A stretch of DNA of 64,000 bases from Bacteroidota bacterium (GCA_020161455.1 JAIUNZ010000005.1:62001-126000), one strand, 5' to 3'; counted from the first letter of the stretch, positions 36,727-44,710 are shown. Notes: generated by a model not told the origin, from the sequence alone. Translations and numbers: made by a program.

Positions 36727-36757
36727 AAAAAGTCCCCGCCAAGGCGGGGACTTTTTA
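36726..36757. terminator. Bidirectional GC-rich terminator
   Basis: AGTCCCCGCC (36731-36740) pairs with GGCGGGGACT (36743-36752), extended by flanking A and T runs. It serves both the lipoprotein gene and the convergent TonB receptor gene. Confidence 0.93.
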
Positions 36758-36759
36758 AT

Positions 36760-39009
36760 TTAAAACTTCAATGCAACTCCTGCCAAGAAATTGATTCCCG
36801 CTTGCGGATACAAACCTTTTCCTTCCACAGTACTTATACTTCCTGGCGTGCTCCAATCATCATCATAAGTATAAAAATAGCCGTTTGACTCGTATTCTAA
36901 ATCAAAGATATTGTTTACTAATGCCGAAAACGTTACCGATTTCAATCCTTTGTTAATCTTCCAATTATACGAAACATTCAAATCGTTTACAAAATAAGCG
37001 TCCAACTTTGAATAGTTAGAATCGATATTTCCCATAAATTGCTCACCAACATATTTAGACAGCAACGATATTTGAAAATCTTTCACAGGCAAAAACGTAA
37101 TGCGGTTGCCCACAATTACATCGGGTGAAAAAGCAATACTGGTGTTGCCTAAGTTTGCCAAAACACCATCGCGCTCAAAATAGAAGTCTTGGTTTTTGTT
37201 TTGGCTCAACGTAATATTTGGATTCAAAATTAATTTATCTGTAATCGCAATCACCGACTCGACCTCAAGACCAACACGGTAACTTTTTCCGCTATTGGTG
37301 AATATTGGTGAACCAACATCGTTCAACGCGCCTGTTAAAACCAATTGGTCGTTGTAACTCATATAAAAAGCATTCGCCGAAACCTTCACCTTCTTCGAGT
37401 TGAACTTCCAACCCAATTCATAATCTATCAAACGCTCTGGTTTCACACTTCCGTTTTCATAATCATCGCGGCGTGGCTCTTTGTTGGCAATTCCAACATA
37501 GCCATAAAACGAGTTTTTAGCATTCAAATCAAAATTTAAACCCGCTTTTGGATTAAAAAATCGGAAGGTATCATCAACGGCATCAAACTTAGTACTCGTG
37601 GCGTTATAAAAAACCATTCGGTATTGCATGTCGGCAAATACGTTGACTTTCCCAATTTGATGCGACGCTTTGGCATACACATTTACATCGTCTTTATTAC
37701 CAATGTCGTCATAATAACGGTTGTTATTGGGCACATAATATTGTGTCCAAACTACTTCTCCAAAATGTTTTCCTAAATAACGGTTGGCTGCTCCGCCAAA
37801 AAGCACATCGGTGTCTTTGGTTTTATAATTTAAAGAGAAGGTTGCCCCAAAGAAATCATTGTCTAACCAACGTTTTCGAACCAAATCCGAAACATCGTTT
37901 CCTTGAAAACTAGCAAGATTATAGTCAGACAAGTTTTCGTCTTCTTTGTATTGCTCAAAATAACCTTTACCCAAAGTGTAATGCAACGCCGCATTGGACA
38001 CCCATTTCTCCGACCATTTTTCGGTCCAAAGCAACTGAAAATGATTTTGCCAATAGTTATCGGTTTCGTTGTCGTAGAATTTCTCGTTCCCAAACTCGTC
38101 TGTGTACATTCCCGCAGAATTATAGGTTCTATCGTCTTTCAATTTTTCTGGGTCTTCAATTCCGTTCCATGCCTGATAGGTTTTCTCTTTTCCGCCAAAG
38201 GCAATTAGTTTTATCAACGACGTTTCGGTAACATAATTGGCATTAAAAAAATAGCCAAACAAGTTAGACGATGCTCTGTCTATATAGCCATCGGAAGCAA
38301 TGTTTGAAAGTCGCGCATTGATTTCAAAATTGTTGTGCAACCCAGTGCCAAATGCCAATGTGTGTTTGCGTGTGCCAAAACTTCCTACCGAGTTGGCTAC
38401 TTCGGCAAATGCTTTTTCTTGATACGATTTGGTTTGCATGTTTAAACTTGCGCCAAATGCACCCGCACCGTTAGTCGATGTTCCCACGCCGCGTTGCAAC
38501 TGAATGCTTTCTAAGGAAGAAGCAAAATCGGGCAGGTTGACAAAAAACGTACCTTGACTTTCGCTATCGTTAAACGGAATGCCGTTTAGCGTCACGTTAA
38601 TCCTTGACCCATCGGCACCACGAACTCTCATATACGTATAACCCACTCCGTTTCCGGCATCGGTAGTAGTAACAACCGACGGCAAATAATTGAGTAAAAC
38701 AGGAATATCTTGCCCCAAGTTGCGAGGCGCAATTTCTTCTTTTGAAAGATTAGAGAACGTAATTGGGTCTTTTCCTTTGGCTCTTACCGCAGCAATAGTT
38801 ACTTCTTCTAGTTGGTTGACTTTGGTGCTGTCTTGCACTTTTTCTTGGGCAAAAGAAGTTAGAGTAAAGAAAATAGAGAATAGAGAATAGATAATAGATT
38901 TTGAAGGAAAGAAAATAGAGAATAGATAATAGATAATAGACTTTCTTCCCACTTCCATCTTCTCGCTTCCCGCTTTCTGCTTCGCGCTTTTTTTGAATAA
39001 AATTTCCAT
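36760..39009 (-). CDS. TonB-dependent outer-membrane receptor, probably for thiamine
   Basis: The 749-residue protein has a plug domain (NLGQDIPVLLNYLPSVVTTT, YMRVRGADGSRINVTLNGIP, IQLQRGVGTSTNGAGAFGAS) and a 22-strand-type barrel ending in the C-terminal Phe of GINFLAGVALKF. It lacks the N-terminal carboxypeptidase-like domain of SusC receptors. A TPP riboswitch lies in its leader, so thiamine or a precursor is the likely substrate; Bacteroidota are known to have TPP-regulated receptors of this kind. The N-terminus is odd: residues ~8-50, including the signal-peptide core (IIYSLFSIFFTLTSFAQ), are encoded by seven-base tandem repeats, so the true start (39009 or the ATG at 38958) is uncertain. 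Confidence 0.9.
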   Translation of the reverse strand: MEILFKKSAKQKAGSEKMEVGRKSIIYYLFSIFFPSKSIIYSLFSIFFTLTSFAQEKVQDSTKVNQLEEVTIAAVRAKGKDPITFSNLSKEEIAPRNLGQDIPVLLNYLPSVVTTTDAGNGVGYTYMRVRGADGSRINVTLNGIPFNDSESQGTFFVNLPDFASSLESIQLQRGVGTSTNGAGAFGASLNMQTKSYQEKAFAEVANSVGSFGTRKHTLAFGTGLHNNFEINARLSNIASDGYIDRASSNLFGYFFNANYVTETSLIKLIAFGGKEKTYQAWNGIEDPEKLKDDRTYNSAGMYTDEFGNEKFYDNETDNYWQNHFQLLWTEKWSEKWVSNAALHYTLGKGYFEQYKEDENLSDYNLASFQGNDVSDLVRKRWLDNDFFGATFSLNYKTKDTDVLFGGAANRYLGKHFGEVVWTQYYVPNNNRYYDDIGNKDDVNVYAKASHQIGKVNVFADMQYRMVFYNATSTKFDAVDDTFRFFNPKAGLNFDLNAKNSFYGYVGIANKEPRRDDYENGSVKPERLIDYELGWKFNSKKVKVSANAFYMSYNDQLVLTGALNDVGSPIFTNSGKSYRVGLEVESVIAITDKLILNPNITLSQNKNQDFYFERDGVLANLGNTSIAFSPDVIVGNRITFLPVKDFQISLLSKYVGEQFMGNIDSNYSKLDAYFVNDLNVSYNWKINKGLKSVTFSALVNNIFDLEYESNGYFYTYDDDWSTPGSISTVEGKGLYPQAGINFLAGVALKF
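38871..38987 (-). repeat. Two blocks of heptamer repeats encoding the receptor signal region
   Basis: On the minus strand, 38987-38946 is six units of seven bases (GCGCGAA, GCAGAAA, GCGGGAA, GCGAGAA, GATGGAA, GTGGGAA). After a 5-base junction, 38940-38871 is ten more units, mostly TCTATTA, TCTATTC and TCTATTT with two diverged units in the middle. All lie inside the receptor coding frame before the mature protein. Because seven is not a multiple of three, gain or loss of one unit would shift the downstream frame. Confidence 0.9.
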
Positions 39010-39078
39010 CCGTAATAATTGTTACGAATAAAAAGAGGTAATTATTCTTTGTTAAAAATAAATTAATGTTTGTTTCCT

Positions 39079-39113
39079 GTGACAAAGTTCAGCGTGCACG
39101 CTAGTTTTGTCAC
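39079..39113 (-). promoter_or_regulatory. Candidate expression-platform hairpin of the TPP riboswitch
   Basis: GTGACAAA and TTTGTCAC (39079-39086 with 39106-39113) form a stem around the 12-base palindrome AGCGTGCACGCT. It begins where the aptamer P1 stem ends, so the two could be mutually exclusive. It has no following T run, so it is not a classical terminator. Confidence 0.6.
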
Positions 39114-39193
39114 TTTTCCCTAAACAGCATTACCTGTTCTAGGTTCATTGGGTATAATCTCAGCTCGTTATTTAGAGCACCCCTTTTTGAGAC
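39111..39193 (-). promoter_or_regulatory. TPP (thiamine pyrophosphate) riboswitch
   Basis: The minus strand carries the THI-box core in order: GGGGTGC, the P2 stem GCTC/GAGC, CTGAGAT-TATACCC, GAACCTAGAACAGGTAATGC with the P5 stem ACAG/CTGT, and TTTAGGGAA. Spacing and order match the TPP aptamer. It sits in the leader of the TonB receptor gene about 100 bases before its ATG and should turn the gene down when TPP is high. Confidence 0.95.
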
Positions 39194-39197
39194 GGGA

Positions 39198-39229
39198 CAA
39201 AGATAAAGTTATAAATTTCAAATTTCAAA
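39198..39229 (-). promoter_or_regulatory. Promoter of the riboswitch-controlled receptor gene
   Basis: On the minus strand TTTG (39229-39226), 20 bases, then TATCTTTG (39205-39198) match the Bacteroidota promoter. The predicted transcription start is just before the aptamer. Confidence 0.75.
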
Positions 39230-39235
39230 AAAAAT

Positions 39236-39486
39236 AAAAATAAAAAACCATCAAAAGTGTCGAGAGGCTTCTCAAGCAATTGGAAAGGTTCTCAACAATT
39301 CATTTGGAGCTTTCCAAGCAGTTGGAAAGGTTCTTTTTGTTTCATGAGGAGCTTCTCAAGCAGTTGGAAACCTTCCCAACACTATTTTGGAGCTTCCCAA
39401 GCAGTTGGAAACCTTCTCAACATTTACAAACCTTCTTCTCAAGCACTTGAGAAGCTTCTCGACACTTTTGATGGTTTTCTATTTTT
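39236..39486. mobile_element. 251-bp MITE-like element with 41-bp terminal inverted repeats
   Basis: The ends 39236-39276 and 39446-39486 are inverted copies, identical at 39 of 41 positions. The interior repeats with a period of about 42 bp and contains palindromes, for example CTTTCCAAGCAGTTGGAAAG (39310-39329) and CTTCTCAAGCACTTGAGAAG (39435-39454). It codes for no recognisable protein. It lies between the divergent riboswitch promoter and the DUF6261 gene; I see no clear target duplication, so mobility is inferred. Confidence 0.65.
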
Positions 39487-39582
39487 GTCAGTAAAATTAT
39501 TCTTAAAATTTTCTTAAAGAAAGCACAACGTATTCTGAACTTTAATAATTTTATTTTAAATAACCAATAAAAAATTATAAAT

Positions 39583-40320
39583 ATGAGTCAAGTTAAATCT
39601 ATTAGTATTTCGCAATTAAACAACGGCGATTTTTATCAATTTATAGAAAATATTGTAACCATTGTTTCTCAAGAACCGCTTGCTTCTGGTGTTATCGCTA
39701 CGCTTGTTGCCGACCAACCCATTTTGTTAAACTCTTTTAAAAAAGAAGCCCTTACTATAGAAACGCAGCAAATTGTGGCTCTTGATAGGAAAAGAGACCG
39801 CGCCTATCTAAAATTTAAAACCCTAGTAGATGGGTATGCCTGGGATGATGAAACTCCCGCCAACATCATGGCTTCTCAAAAACTACAAACCTTTATCAAA
39901 CAACATGGCGGTGGAAAACTAATAAGTTTTGATTATAATAAAGAAACGGCAAGCATCAGCAGCCTTGTATTGGATGTAACCACGCATGCCGGTGATGCAT
40001 TAACTACTTTATCTCTTGGCGGCACCATATCCTTTTTAAAAACGTGCAATGATGAGTTTAAAGATTTTTATGCTGCACGCGGTGATGCTGCAAGTGTTTT
40101 GACCAATGTGCCACCGTTTTACAAATTAAGAAAAGAGGTTGCTGTGCATTATAGAACTTTTGCAAGCGATTTGGAAAGTTTGCAGCGTTTTTTGCCGGCA
40201 GATGCTGCCACGATTGCCAATTTGATTACACGTGTGAATGTAGAAATTGATAAATTCAGGTTGCTAGTGCCAAATACTCCCGACGAGGAACAACAACCGG
40301 AGCCAATGCCAGAGGTTTAA
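39583..40320 (+). CDS. DUF6261-family protein
   Basis: The 245-residue cytoplasmic protein resembles the DUF6261 family of Bacteroidota. It is largely helical (RDRAYLKFKTLVDGYAWDDE, ISSLVLDVTTHAGDALTTLS, FKDFYAARGDAASVLTNVPP) and ends with a Pro/Glu tail. No signal peptide, membrane segment or catalytic motif is visible, and no function is known. The gene is monocistronic and has a terminator. It lies directly beside the 251-bp inverted-repeat element. Confidence 0.7.
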   Translation: MSQVKSISISQLNNGDFYQFIENIVTIVSQEPLASGVIATLVADQPILLNSFKKEALTIETQQIVALDRKRDRAYLKFKTLVDGYAWDDETPANIMASQKLQTFIKQHGGGKLISFDYNKETASISSLVLDVTTHAGDALTTLSLGGTISFLKTCNDEFKDFYAARGDAASVLTNVPPFYKLRKEVAVHYRTFASDLESLQRFLPADAATIANLITRVNVEIDKFRLLVPNTPDEEQQPEPMPEV

Positions 40321-40329
40321 AATAAAAGC

Positions 40330-40360
40330 AAAAACCGTTTCTAGAGTGAAGCGGTTTTTT
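40330..40360. terminator. Terminator after the DUF6261 gene
   Basis: AAAAACCG-TTC pairs with GAA-CGGTTTTT with one bulged base in each arm, followed by a T run. It lies between convergent genes. Confidence 0.8.
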
Positions 40361-40368
40361 TTATGATT

Positions 40369-40770
40369 TTAAAAATCGGGTTTCTTTCGGTTTTGTTTTA
40401 TTTCTGCCGTGGATTTTTTCTGTTTCATTCTTTTTTCGTTTACGGCTTTTGGCACTTGGGTTGCCACTCTTTTTTTGGGCACAACTAGTGCTTTTTCGAT
40501 GAGTTCCAAAAAACGTTTGGTTACAATTTGTTTGTTTTTGCGCTGGCTTCGGTCTTCGTCGCAGGTTAAAATCAACAGGTTTTCGGACGAAATTTTCTTG
40601 GCGAGTTTGGTTTGTATTCGGGCTAGCTCTTCTTCGGAAAATGCTTGCGTGGTTGCTGTATCAAAGATTAGCACTACTTTAGACGCTACTTTGTTTACGT
40701 TTTGTCCGCCAGCACCCGAGCTTCGGATGGCTTTATAGCTTAATTCTGAAAGTAAAATATCAGTTTTCAT
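40369..40770 (-). CDS. arfB: Peptidyl-tRNA hydrolase ArfB-like ribosome rescue factor
   Basis: The 133-residue protein is an RF-1-like domain with the catalytic GGQ in SSGAGGQNVNKVASKV and a basic C-terminal tail (KKRVATQVPKAVNEKRMKQK and onward) that in ArfB enters the empty mRNA channel of stalled ribosomes. No codon-recognition domain is present. It is the last gene of the four-gene minus-strand unit and overlaps the DUF4301 gene by 11 bases. Confidence 0.93.
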   Translation of the reverse strand: MKTDILLSELSYKAIRSSGAGGQNVNKVASKVVLIFDTATTQAFSEEELARIQTKLAKKISSENLLILTCDEDRSQRKNKQIVTKRFLELIEKALVVPKKRVATQVPKAVNEKRMKQKKSTAEIKQNRKKPDF

Positions 40771-42361
40771 ATTGTGGTTGGTGAGCTGGTTTTAGCAAAT
40801 CGTTAACCGTTTTTACAGGGTTGAACGTAATTAGAGGCACTTCTACAAAAACGGTAATCCATTTTGCCATAGCACCGTTCCACAGTCCTGGTAGTTCGTA
40901 TGATTTGACGTCGTTGCCATTACGGTTTTTGGTCACAATAAAGCCTGTATTAGCATCTATAAACTGGGTCAAGTCAAATTTAGCACCTTGATAATTTTTT
41001 ATACTACACACCAAATCTACGGGGTTAAAATGAGTAGCAGATTGTAAAATAGCTGCTTGAAGTTTGTTTTCAATATCTATTTGCGAAGTTTCCACAATTT
41101 GCAACGAAAGATTTCCTTTCGGACTTCGCACCCAAAATGGTCCGCCGCCAGGTTCTCCTTCATTTTTTACCATTCCGCAAACTCGTATTGGACGGTTTAG
41201 TTTGTTTTTTATTGATTGGATTTTGTTTTCAATGGTATATTTATCAAATCCTTCGTAGAGTTTTATACTGAGTTTATGCTTCATAAAAGCAACTATTTCA
41301 GGAATTTGATTTTCTGTTATTTCATTCGCATCAATAGCTTTTAGATAGTTGTGGGTTTGCTTTTGAATTTCCAATAATTTTCCGGCTAACCCTTTTTTAT
41401 ACAAAGCAATTTCAGCAATATGGTTTTGAATAACATTATCAATGTTTTTGATGAAAAGTATATCGGCATCAAGTTGATTTAGATTATTTATCAAAGCACC
41501 ATGACCGCCAGGACGCAAAAGCAACTGATTATTTTCGGTGCGAAAAGGATTGTTTTCTATACCAACAGCTATAGTATCCGTGCTTTTATCTTGATAGGAA
41601 AAGCTGATGTTGGTTGTTGTATTGGTTAATTTCTCTATTTTTGGTTTCACTTCATCGATTATTGTTTCAAACAATTGCTGATGGTGTTCTGAAATCGTAA
41701 AATGAAGATTGGAGGCATTGTTGGAACTGGCATAGCAAGCACATTCGTTTAAATGTTCTTCAATAGGTTTTGCTACATAGGTTTGATAATTATGAAAATC
41801 TAATGCTGCTTTTGGTTTATTAGCAAAATTAAACAGCTGGTCTTCAAGCATGGTTTTGATAAACAAATAGCTTTTTTGATGACTGTCTAACGAATAATAA
41901 TTAGGATGCAGTTCTTTTAATCTGCTTTTTACTTCATCGTAGAAAGGAAATTTTTCGATTCCGGCTAAGAATGTTGGTAAATTTTTATCTTTTTTTCTAT
42001 TAATATAGGCATTAATGGATTCGTTTTGATGGTCAAATTCTTTTAAAAATTCAATTAAAAACTTAAACATTCGAGTAGCAGCACCCGAAGCAGGAACAAA
42101 TTTTTTGAGTTTTAAATTTGGTTTTTGGTCATCAAAATACTTGGCAAATTTTTGAAATTCTTCTTTAGATAATTTTAAAATTCCATCATCAATTTTGGCT
42201 GGTCTGTCTAGAATTATTTTAGGAATTCCGTCTTCAAATATCCTTAGTTGTTCAACAATTTTATCCAAAGCAATGCCGTGACTTTTGATTTGTTCAAAGT
42301 CATTGTCTGTAAATCCGTAATTATCTTTTAATTGTTTTTTTGCTGTAAAATTCTCTTCCAT
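40760..42361 (-). CDS. DUF4301 protein
   Basis: The 533-residue cytoplasmic protein matches the DUF4301 family of Bacteroidota. Conserved stretches include LKKFVPASGAATRMFKFLIE near residue 85, LLLRPGGHGALINNLNQLDA, VCGMVKNEGEPGGGPFWVRS and KSYELPGLWNGAMAKWITVF. The Gly-rich motifs resemble nucleotide-sugar pyrophosphorylases, but no activity is established. The start overlaps pnuC by 34 bases and the end overlaps arfB by 11, so translation is coupled across the unit. Confidence 0.85.
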   Translation of the reverse strand: MEENFTAKKQLKDNYGFTDNDFEQIKSHGIALDKIVEQLRIFEDGIPKIILDRPAKIDDGILKLSKEEFQKFAKYFDDQKPNLKLKKFVPASGAATRMFKFLIEFLKEFDHQNESINAYINRKKDKNLPTFLAGIEKFPFYDEVKSRLKELHPNYYSLDSHQKSYLFIKTMLEDQLFNFANKPKAALDFHNYQTYVAKPIEEHLNECACYASSNNASNLHFTISEHHQQLFETIIDEVKPKIEKLTNTTTNISFSYQDKSTDTIAVGIENNPFRTENNQLLLRPGGHGALINNLNQLDADILFIKNIDNVIQNHIAEIALYKKGLAGKLLEIQKQTHNYLKAIDANEITENQIPEIVAFMKHKLSIKLYEGFDKYTIENKIQSIKNKLNRPIRVCGMVKNEGEPGGGPFWVRSPKGNLSLQIVETSQIDIENKLQAAILQSATHFNPVDLVCSIKNYQGAKFDLTQFIDANTGFIVTKNRNGNDVKSYELPGLWNGAMAKWITVFVEVPLITFNPVKTVNDLLKPAHQPQYEN

Positions 42362-42945
42362 TCTAAATATCCATAAATGGCAATAATAGTAAAAATAATG
42401 TATTGAATGCTAGTAAATGTGTATCCTTTGTAAAAATACAAAGGAATTGAGATGATATCGCCAATAATCCATAAAATCCAGTTTTCGATTTTCCTTTTTG
42501 CCATTAACCACATCGCTGCGAAGAAAATTCCAGTGGTTAGCGTGTCAATATAGGCCGTCCAAGATGTAAATTTATCAAAATAGTTATAGACAAAAATCAC
42601 GAAAAACATTGCGGCAACAAAAAGTATCCAGGACCATACTTGTTCTTTTTTTGTTGTTATGGAAATAGGAAATTCAACCACATCTTCTTTCTTGCGTGTC
42701 CAATGATACCAACCATAAATACTCATAATGGCATAGTATCCGTTTATAATCATGTCTCCAAGCAACGACCACTTCCACAACAAGTAAACGTAAATCATGG
42801 TGCTGATTAAACCAGTTGGAAAGACTAAAACATTATTCTTTTTGGCATACCAAACACTTAATAATCCAAAAAGCACGGCTGTGATTTCTAAGATAATCTC
42901 ATGCGTTGGATAATTGGCATATTGGGCAAATAAATAGTCAAACAT
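42328..42945 (-). CDS. pnuC: PnuC-family vitamin/nucleoside transporter
   Basis: The 205-residue inner-membrane protein has about seven hydrophobic helices and the aromatic motifs of the PnuC family (FPTGLISTMIYVYLLWKWSL, YYAIMSIYGWYHWTRKK, WTAYIDTLTTGIFFAAMWLM, ENWILWIIGDIISIPLYFYK). PnuC transports nicotinamide riboside; the close relative PnuT carries thiamine and in Bacteroidota is often TPP-regulated. No riboswitch precedes this operon, but a TPP-controlled receptor gene lies 3 kb away, so either substrate is possible. The start codon shares one base with the stop of the upstream gene. Confidence 0.9.
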   Translation of the reverse strand: MFDYLFAQYANYPTHEIILEITAVLFGLLSVWYAKKNNVLVFPTGLISTMIYVYLLWKWSLLGDMIINGYYAIMSIYGWYHWTRKKEDVVEFPISITTKKEQVWSWILFVAAMFFVIFVYNYFDKFTSWTAYIDTLTTGIFFAAMWLMAKRKIENWILWIIGDIISIPLYFYKGYTFTSIQYIIFTIIAIYGYLEWKRILQQKNN

Positions 42946-43652
42946 TAATCGAAAAAGGTTAAATCGTTTTCAAAAGCTGTTCCGATAACAACCATATCGG
43001 CTCCATTTTCAAAGGCCTCCTCGATTTGTTTTTTGGAGCGAATTCCTCCTCCAACAAGCAATGGAATGGAGATAGTATTGGAAGTTTTTTTAATCATTTC
43101 TAGCGGAACTGGGTTTTTTGCTCCGCTACCCGCTTCGAGATAGATTAGTTTGTTACCAATATATTCGCCAGCTTTGGCGGTTTGGGCAACATATTCGAGG
43201 TTTGTTCTTGACAAAGGTTTTGTTTTGCTCACACGTTCGACAGCAGTTTGATGACCGCTTTCAATTAAAATATAACCAGTAGAGATGATTTCTAGATTGG
43301 TTTTTGCTAAAATTGGCACCGCGTTTACCTGATGCTCGATTAAATACTCGGGGTTTCTTCCTGAAAGTAACATTAAGAATAAAATGGCATCAGCTTCTGC
43401 CGAAATTTGAGCAGGATTACCAGGAAATAATACAATTGGTAGTTTAATTTGGGCTTTAAGTTCGGCGATTAATAGGTCTAAATGCTTTCCTTCAAACGAA
43501 CTTCCACCAATAAAAACTAGGGTTGCTGGTGTTTTGTTGATTTTATCACAGATACTTGACAGTTTATTTACTTCAATCTTATCTGGATCAAGAAGAATAG
43601 CAATTTGCTTTTTATTTTGATTTTTGGCCACTAAAATTTGAGGATACAACAT
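42945..43652 (-). CDS. Geranylgeranylglyceryl/heptaprenylglyceryl phosphate synthase
   Basis: The 235-residue TIM-barrel enzyme joins a polyprenyl diphosphate to glycerol-1-phosphate, the first ether-lipid step in archaea. Family motifs are present: IAILLDPDKIE, TLVFIGGSSFEGKHLD, IVLFPGNPAQIS, LIYLEAGSGAKNPVP and IPLLVGGGIRSKKQ. Bacteroidota have a group II enzyme of this type with GGGP synthase activity. It is the first gene of the unit with pnuC, DUF4301 and arfB. Confidence 0.93.
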   Translation of the reverse strand: MLYPQILVAKNQNKKQIAILLDPDKIEVNKLSSICDKINKTPATLVFIGGSSFEGKHLDLLIAELKAQIKLPIVLFPGNPAQISAEADAILFLMLLSGRNPEYLIEHQVNAVPILAKTNLEIISTGYILIESGHQTAVERVSKTKPLSRTNLEYVAQTAKAGEYIGNKLIYLEAGSGAKNPVPLEMIKKTSNTISIPLLVGGGIRSKKQIEEAFENGADMVVIGTAFENDLTFFD

Positions 43653-43751
43653 TGTTTTTCTTCTATATTTAATAGAATTGTAAATGTAGTTCTTTTTTAA
43701 AATTCCTAAAATTATAATTGTAATTTTGTTGAAACTGTTGAATTTAAAACA

Positions 43752-44348
43752 ATGATAGCAAATGAGCTTTTAGAACTATATGATGCGAAAAGAAAAAAGT
43801 TTCAAAAAGGCGAACTTATTTTTGCAGAAGGAAATGAGCCGCATTATTACTTTCAAATTATTACAGGTGAAGTAAAAATGTGTAATTTTAATGATGTTGG
43901 GAGAGAGTTTATTCAAGGATTTTTTCAAGATGGACAAAGTTTTGGCGAGCCACCATTGTTTTTAAATAGAGCCTATCCTGCCAACGCAATGGCTGTTACC
44001 GATTGTGAAATAATAATAGTTCCAAAAAATAGTTTTTTAGAGTTACTTAAAAACAACAATCAAGTTTCGTTAACCATTATTGAATATTTAGCACAACGAT
44101 TGCATTACAAATCGGTAATGGCCGCCGAAATTTCTTCACAAGAACCCGAACATCGATTGTTGAAACTAATAGATTATTCAATAAAATTCTTAAAAGTTCA
44201 AAAAGGAAATGATGGTTTTCCTATCGATTTAACAAGACAGCAAATGGCAGATTTAACCGGATTAAGAGTGGAAACTGTTATTAGAGCAATCAAATCATTG
44301 GAGAAAAAAAAGGAATTAAAAATCATCAAAAGGAAAGTTTTCCGTTAA
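43752..44348 (+). CDS. Crp/Fnr-family transcriptional regulator
   Basis: The 198-residue protein has a cyclic-nucleotide-binding-like domain (FQKGELIFAEGNEPHYYFQI, GQSFGEPPLFLNRAYPANAM) and a C-terminal winged helix (LTRQQMADLTGLRVETVIRA). There is no N-terminal Cys cluster, so it is not an iron-sulfur FNR. It precedes a membrane protein and a truncated haemoglobin gene, and a Crp-like palindrome lies in their promoter. A role in NO or oxygen response is likely but inferred. Confidence 0.93.
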   Translation: MIANELLELYDAKRKKFQKGELIFAEGNEPHYYFQIITGEVKMCNFNDVGREFIQGFFQDGQSFGEPPLFLNRAYPANAMAVTDCEIIIVPKNSFLELLKNNNQVSLTIIEYLAQRLHYKSVMAAEISSQEPEHRLLKLIDYSIKFLKVQKGNDGFPIDLTRQQMADLTGLRVETVIRAIKSLEKKKELKIIKRKVFR

Positions 44349-44354
44349 CCCATT

Positions 44355-44370
44355 TGTGATTTAAGTCATA
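44355..44370 (+). promoter_or_regulatory. Crp/Fnr-type binding site
   Basis: TGTGA-TTTAAG-TCATA is a 5-6-5 palindrome like the Crp consensus TGTGA-N6-TCACA. It is centred about 43 bases before the predicted transcription start, the position of a class II activator site. Confidence 0.6.
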
Positions 44371-44392
44371 AAGATTTGTAAATACCCCAAAG

Positions 44393-44400
44393 TAACTTTG
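44393..44400 (+). promoter_or_regulatory. -7 element of the haemoglobin operon promoter
   Basis: TAACTTTG matches TAnnTTTG. No good -33 element at the usual distance is seen, which fits an activator-dependent promoter. Confidence 0.6.
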
Positions 44401-44420
44401 TAAACTAAAATTACACAGTT

Positions 44421-44708
44421 ATGATACTTTACAACAAATCACTTCAATCTTTTCAGAAAAATTATATTGGATATTCTGCTTTGGTCGTTATTGGGCAGAG
44501 TTGTCTTGGCTCAGCTGCAGCGATGTATGTTCTAAAAAATGGCGTAAGTCTTATACAAATTATTCAACTTGGATTGGTTGTTACTACCTGCATGTTAGTC
44601 AATGTTTCGATACTTTCGCAAATGACGCCCAAGTTTGTTTTTAATTTTACTATATTTAGTGTGCTTTTGAGCATTTTACTAATTGCTTTAAACACTTTGG
44701 TGATTTAA
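44421..44708 (+). CDS. Small three-helix membrane protein
   Basis: The 95-residue product has three hydrophobic segments (YSALVVIGQSCLGSAAAMYV, IIQLGLVVTTCMLVNVSILS, FNFTIFSVLLSILLIALNTL). I do not recognise a family. It ends two bases before the truncated haemoglobin gene and shares the same promoter with the Crp-like site, so it is likely part of the same stress response. Confidence 0.8.
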   Translation: MILYNKSLQSFQKNYIGYSALVVIGQSCLGSAAAMYVLKNGVSLIQIIQLGLVVTTCMLVNVSILSQMTPKFVFNFTIFSVLLSILLIALNTLVI

Positions 44709-44710
44709 TT

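Noticed and set aside
38750-39085. A 111-codon frame antisense-free but overlapping the TonB receptor start
   Set aside because: It is another frame through the same heptamer repeats, which are open and hydrophobic in all frames; it overlaps the riboswitch hairpin and has no homology.
39079-39113. Rho-independent terminator in the riboswitch leader
   Set aside because: The stem is strong but no T run follows on the minus strand, so it is listed as an expression-platform candidate.
39245-39480. CRISPR array
   Set aside because: Alternating 20/22-bp steps superficially look like repeat-spacer units, but the spacers are themselves related to each other and the ends are inverted repeats.
39257-39517. 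An 86-codon plus-strand frame within the inverted-repeat element
   Set aside because: It is read through the repeat units and has no resemblance to a protein family; composition (Ser, Trp, Phe, Lys) follows from the repeat. Treated as a by-product of the element.
43653-43751. TPP riboswitch before the GGGP synthase-pnuC operon
   Set aside because: The 99 bases contain none of the THI-box core motifs, so thiamine control of pnuC is not supported here.
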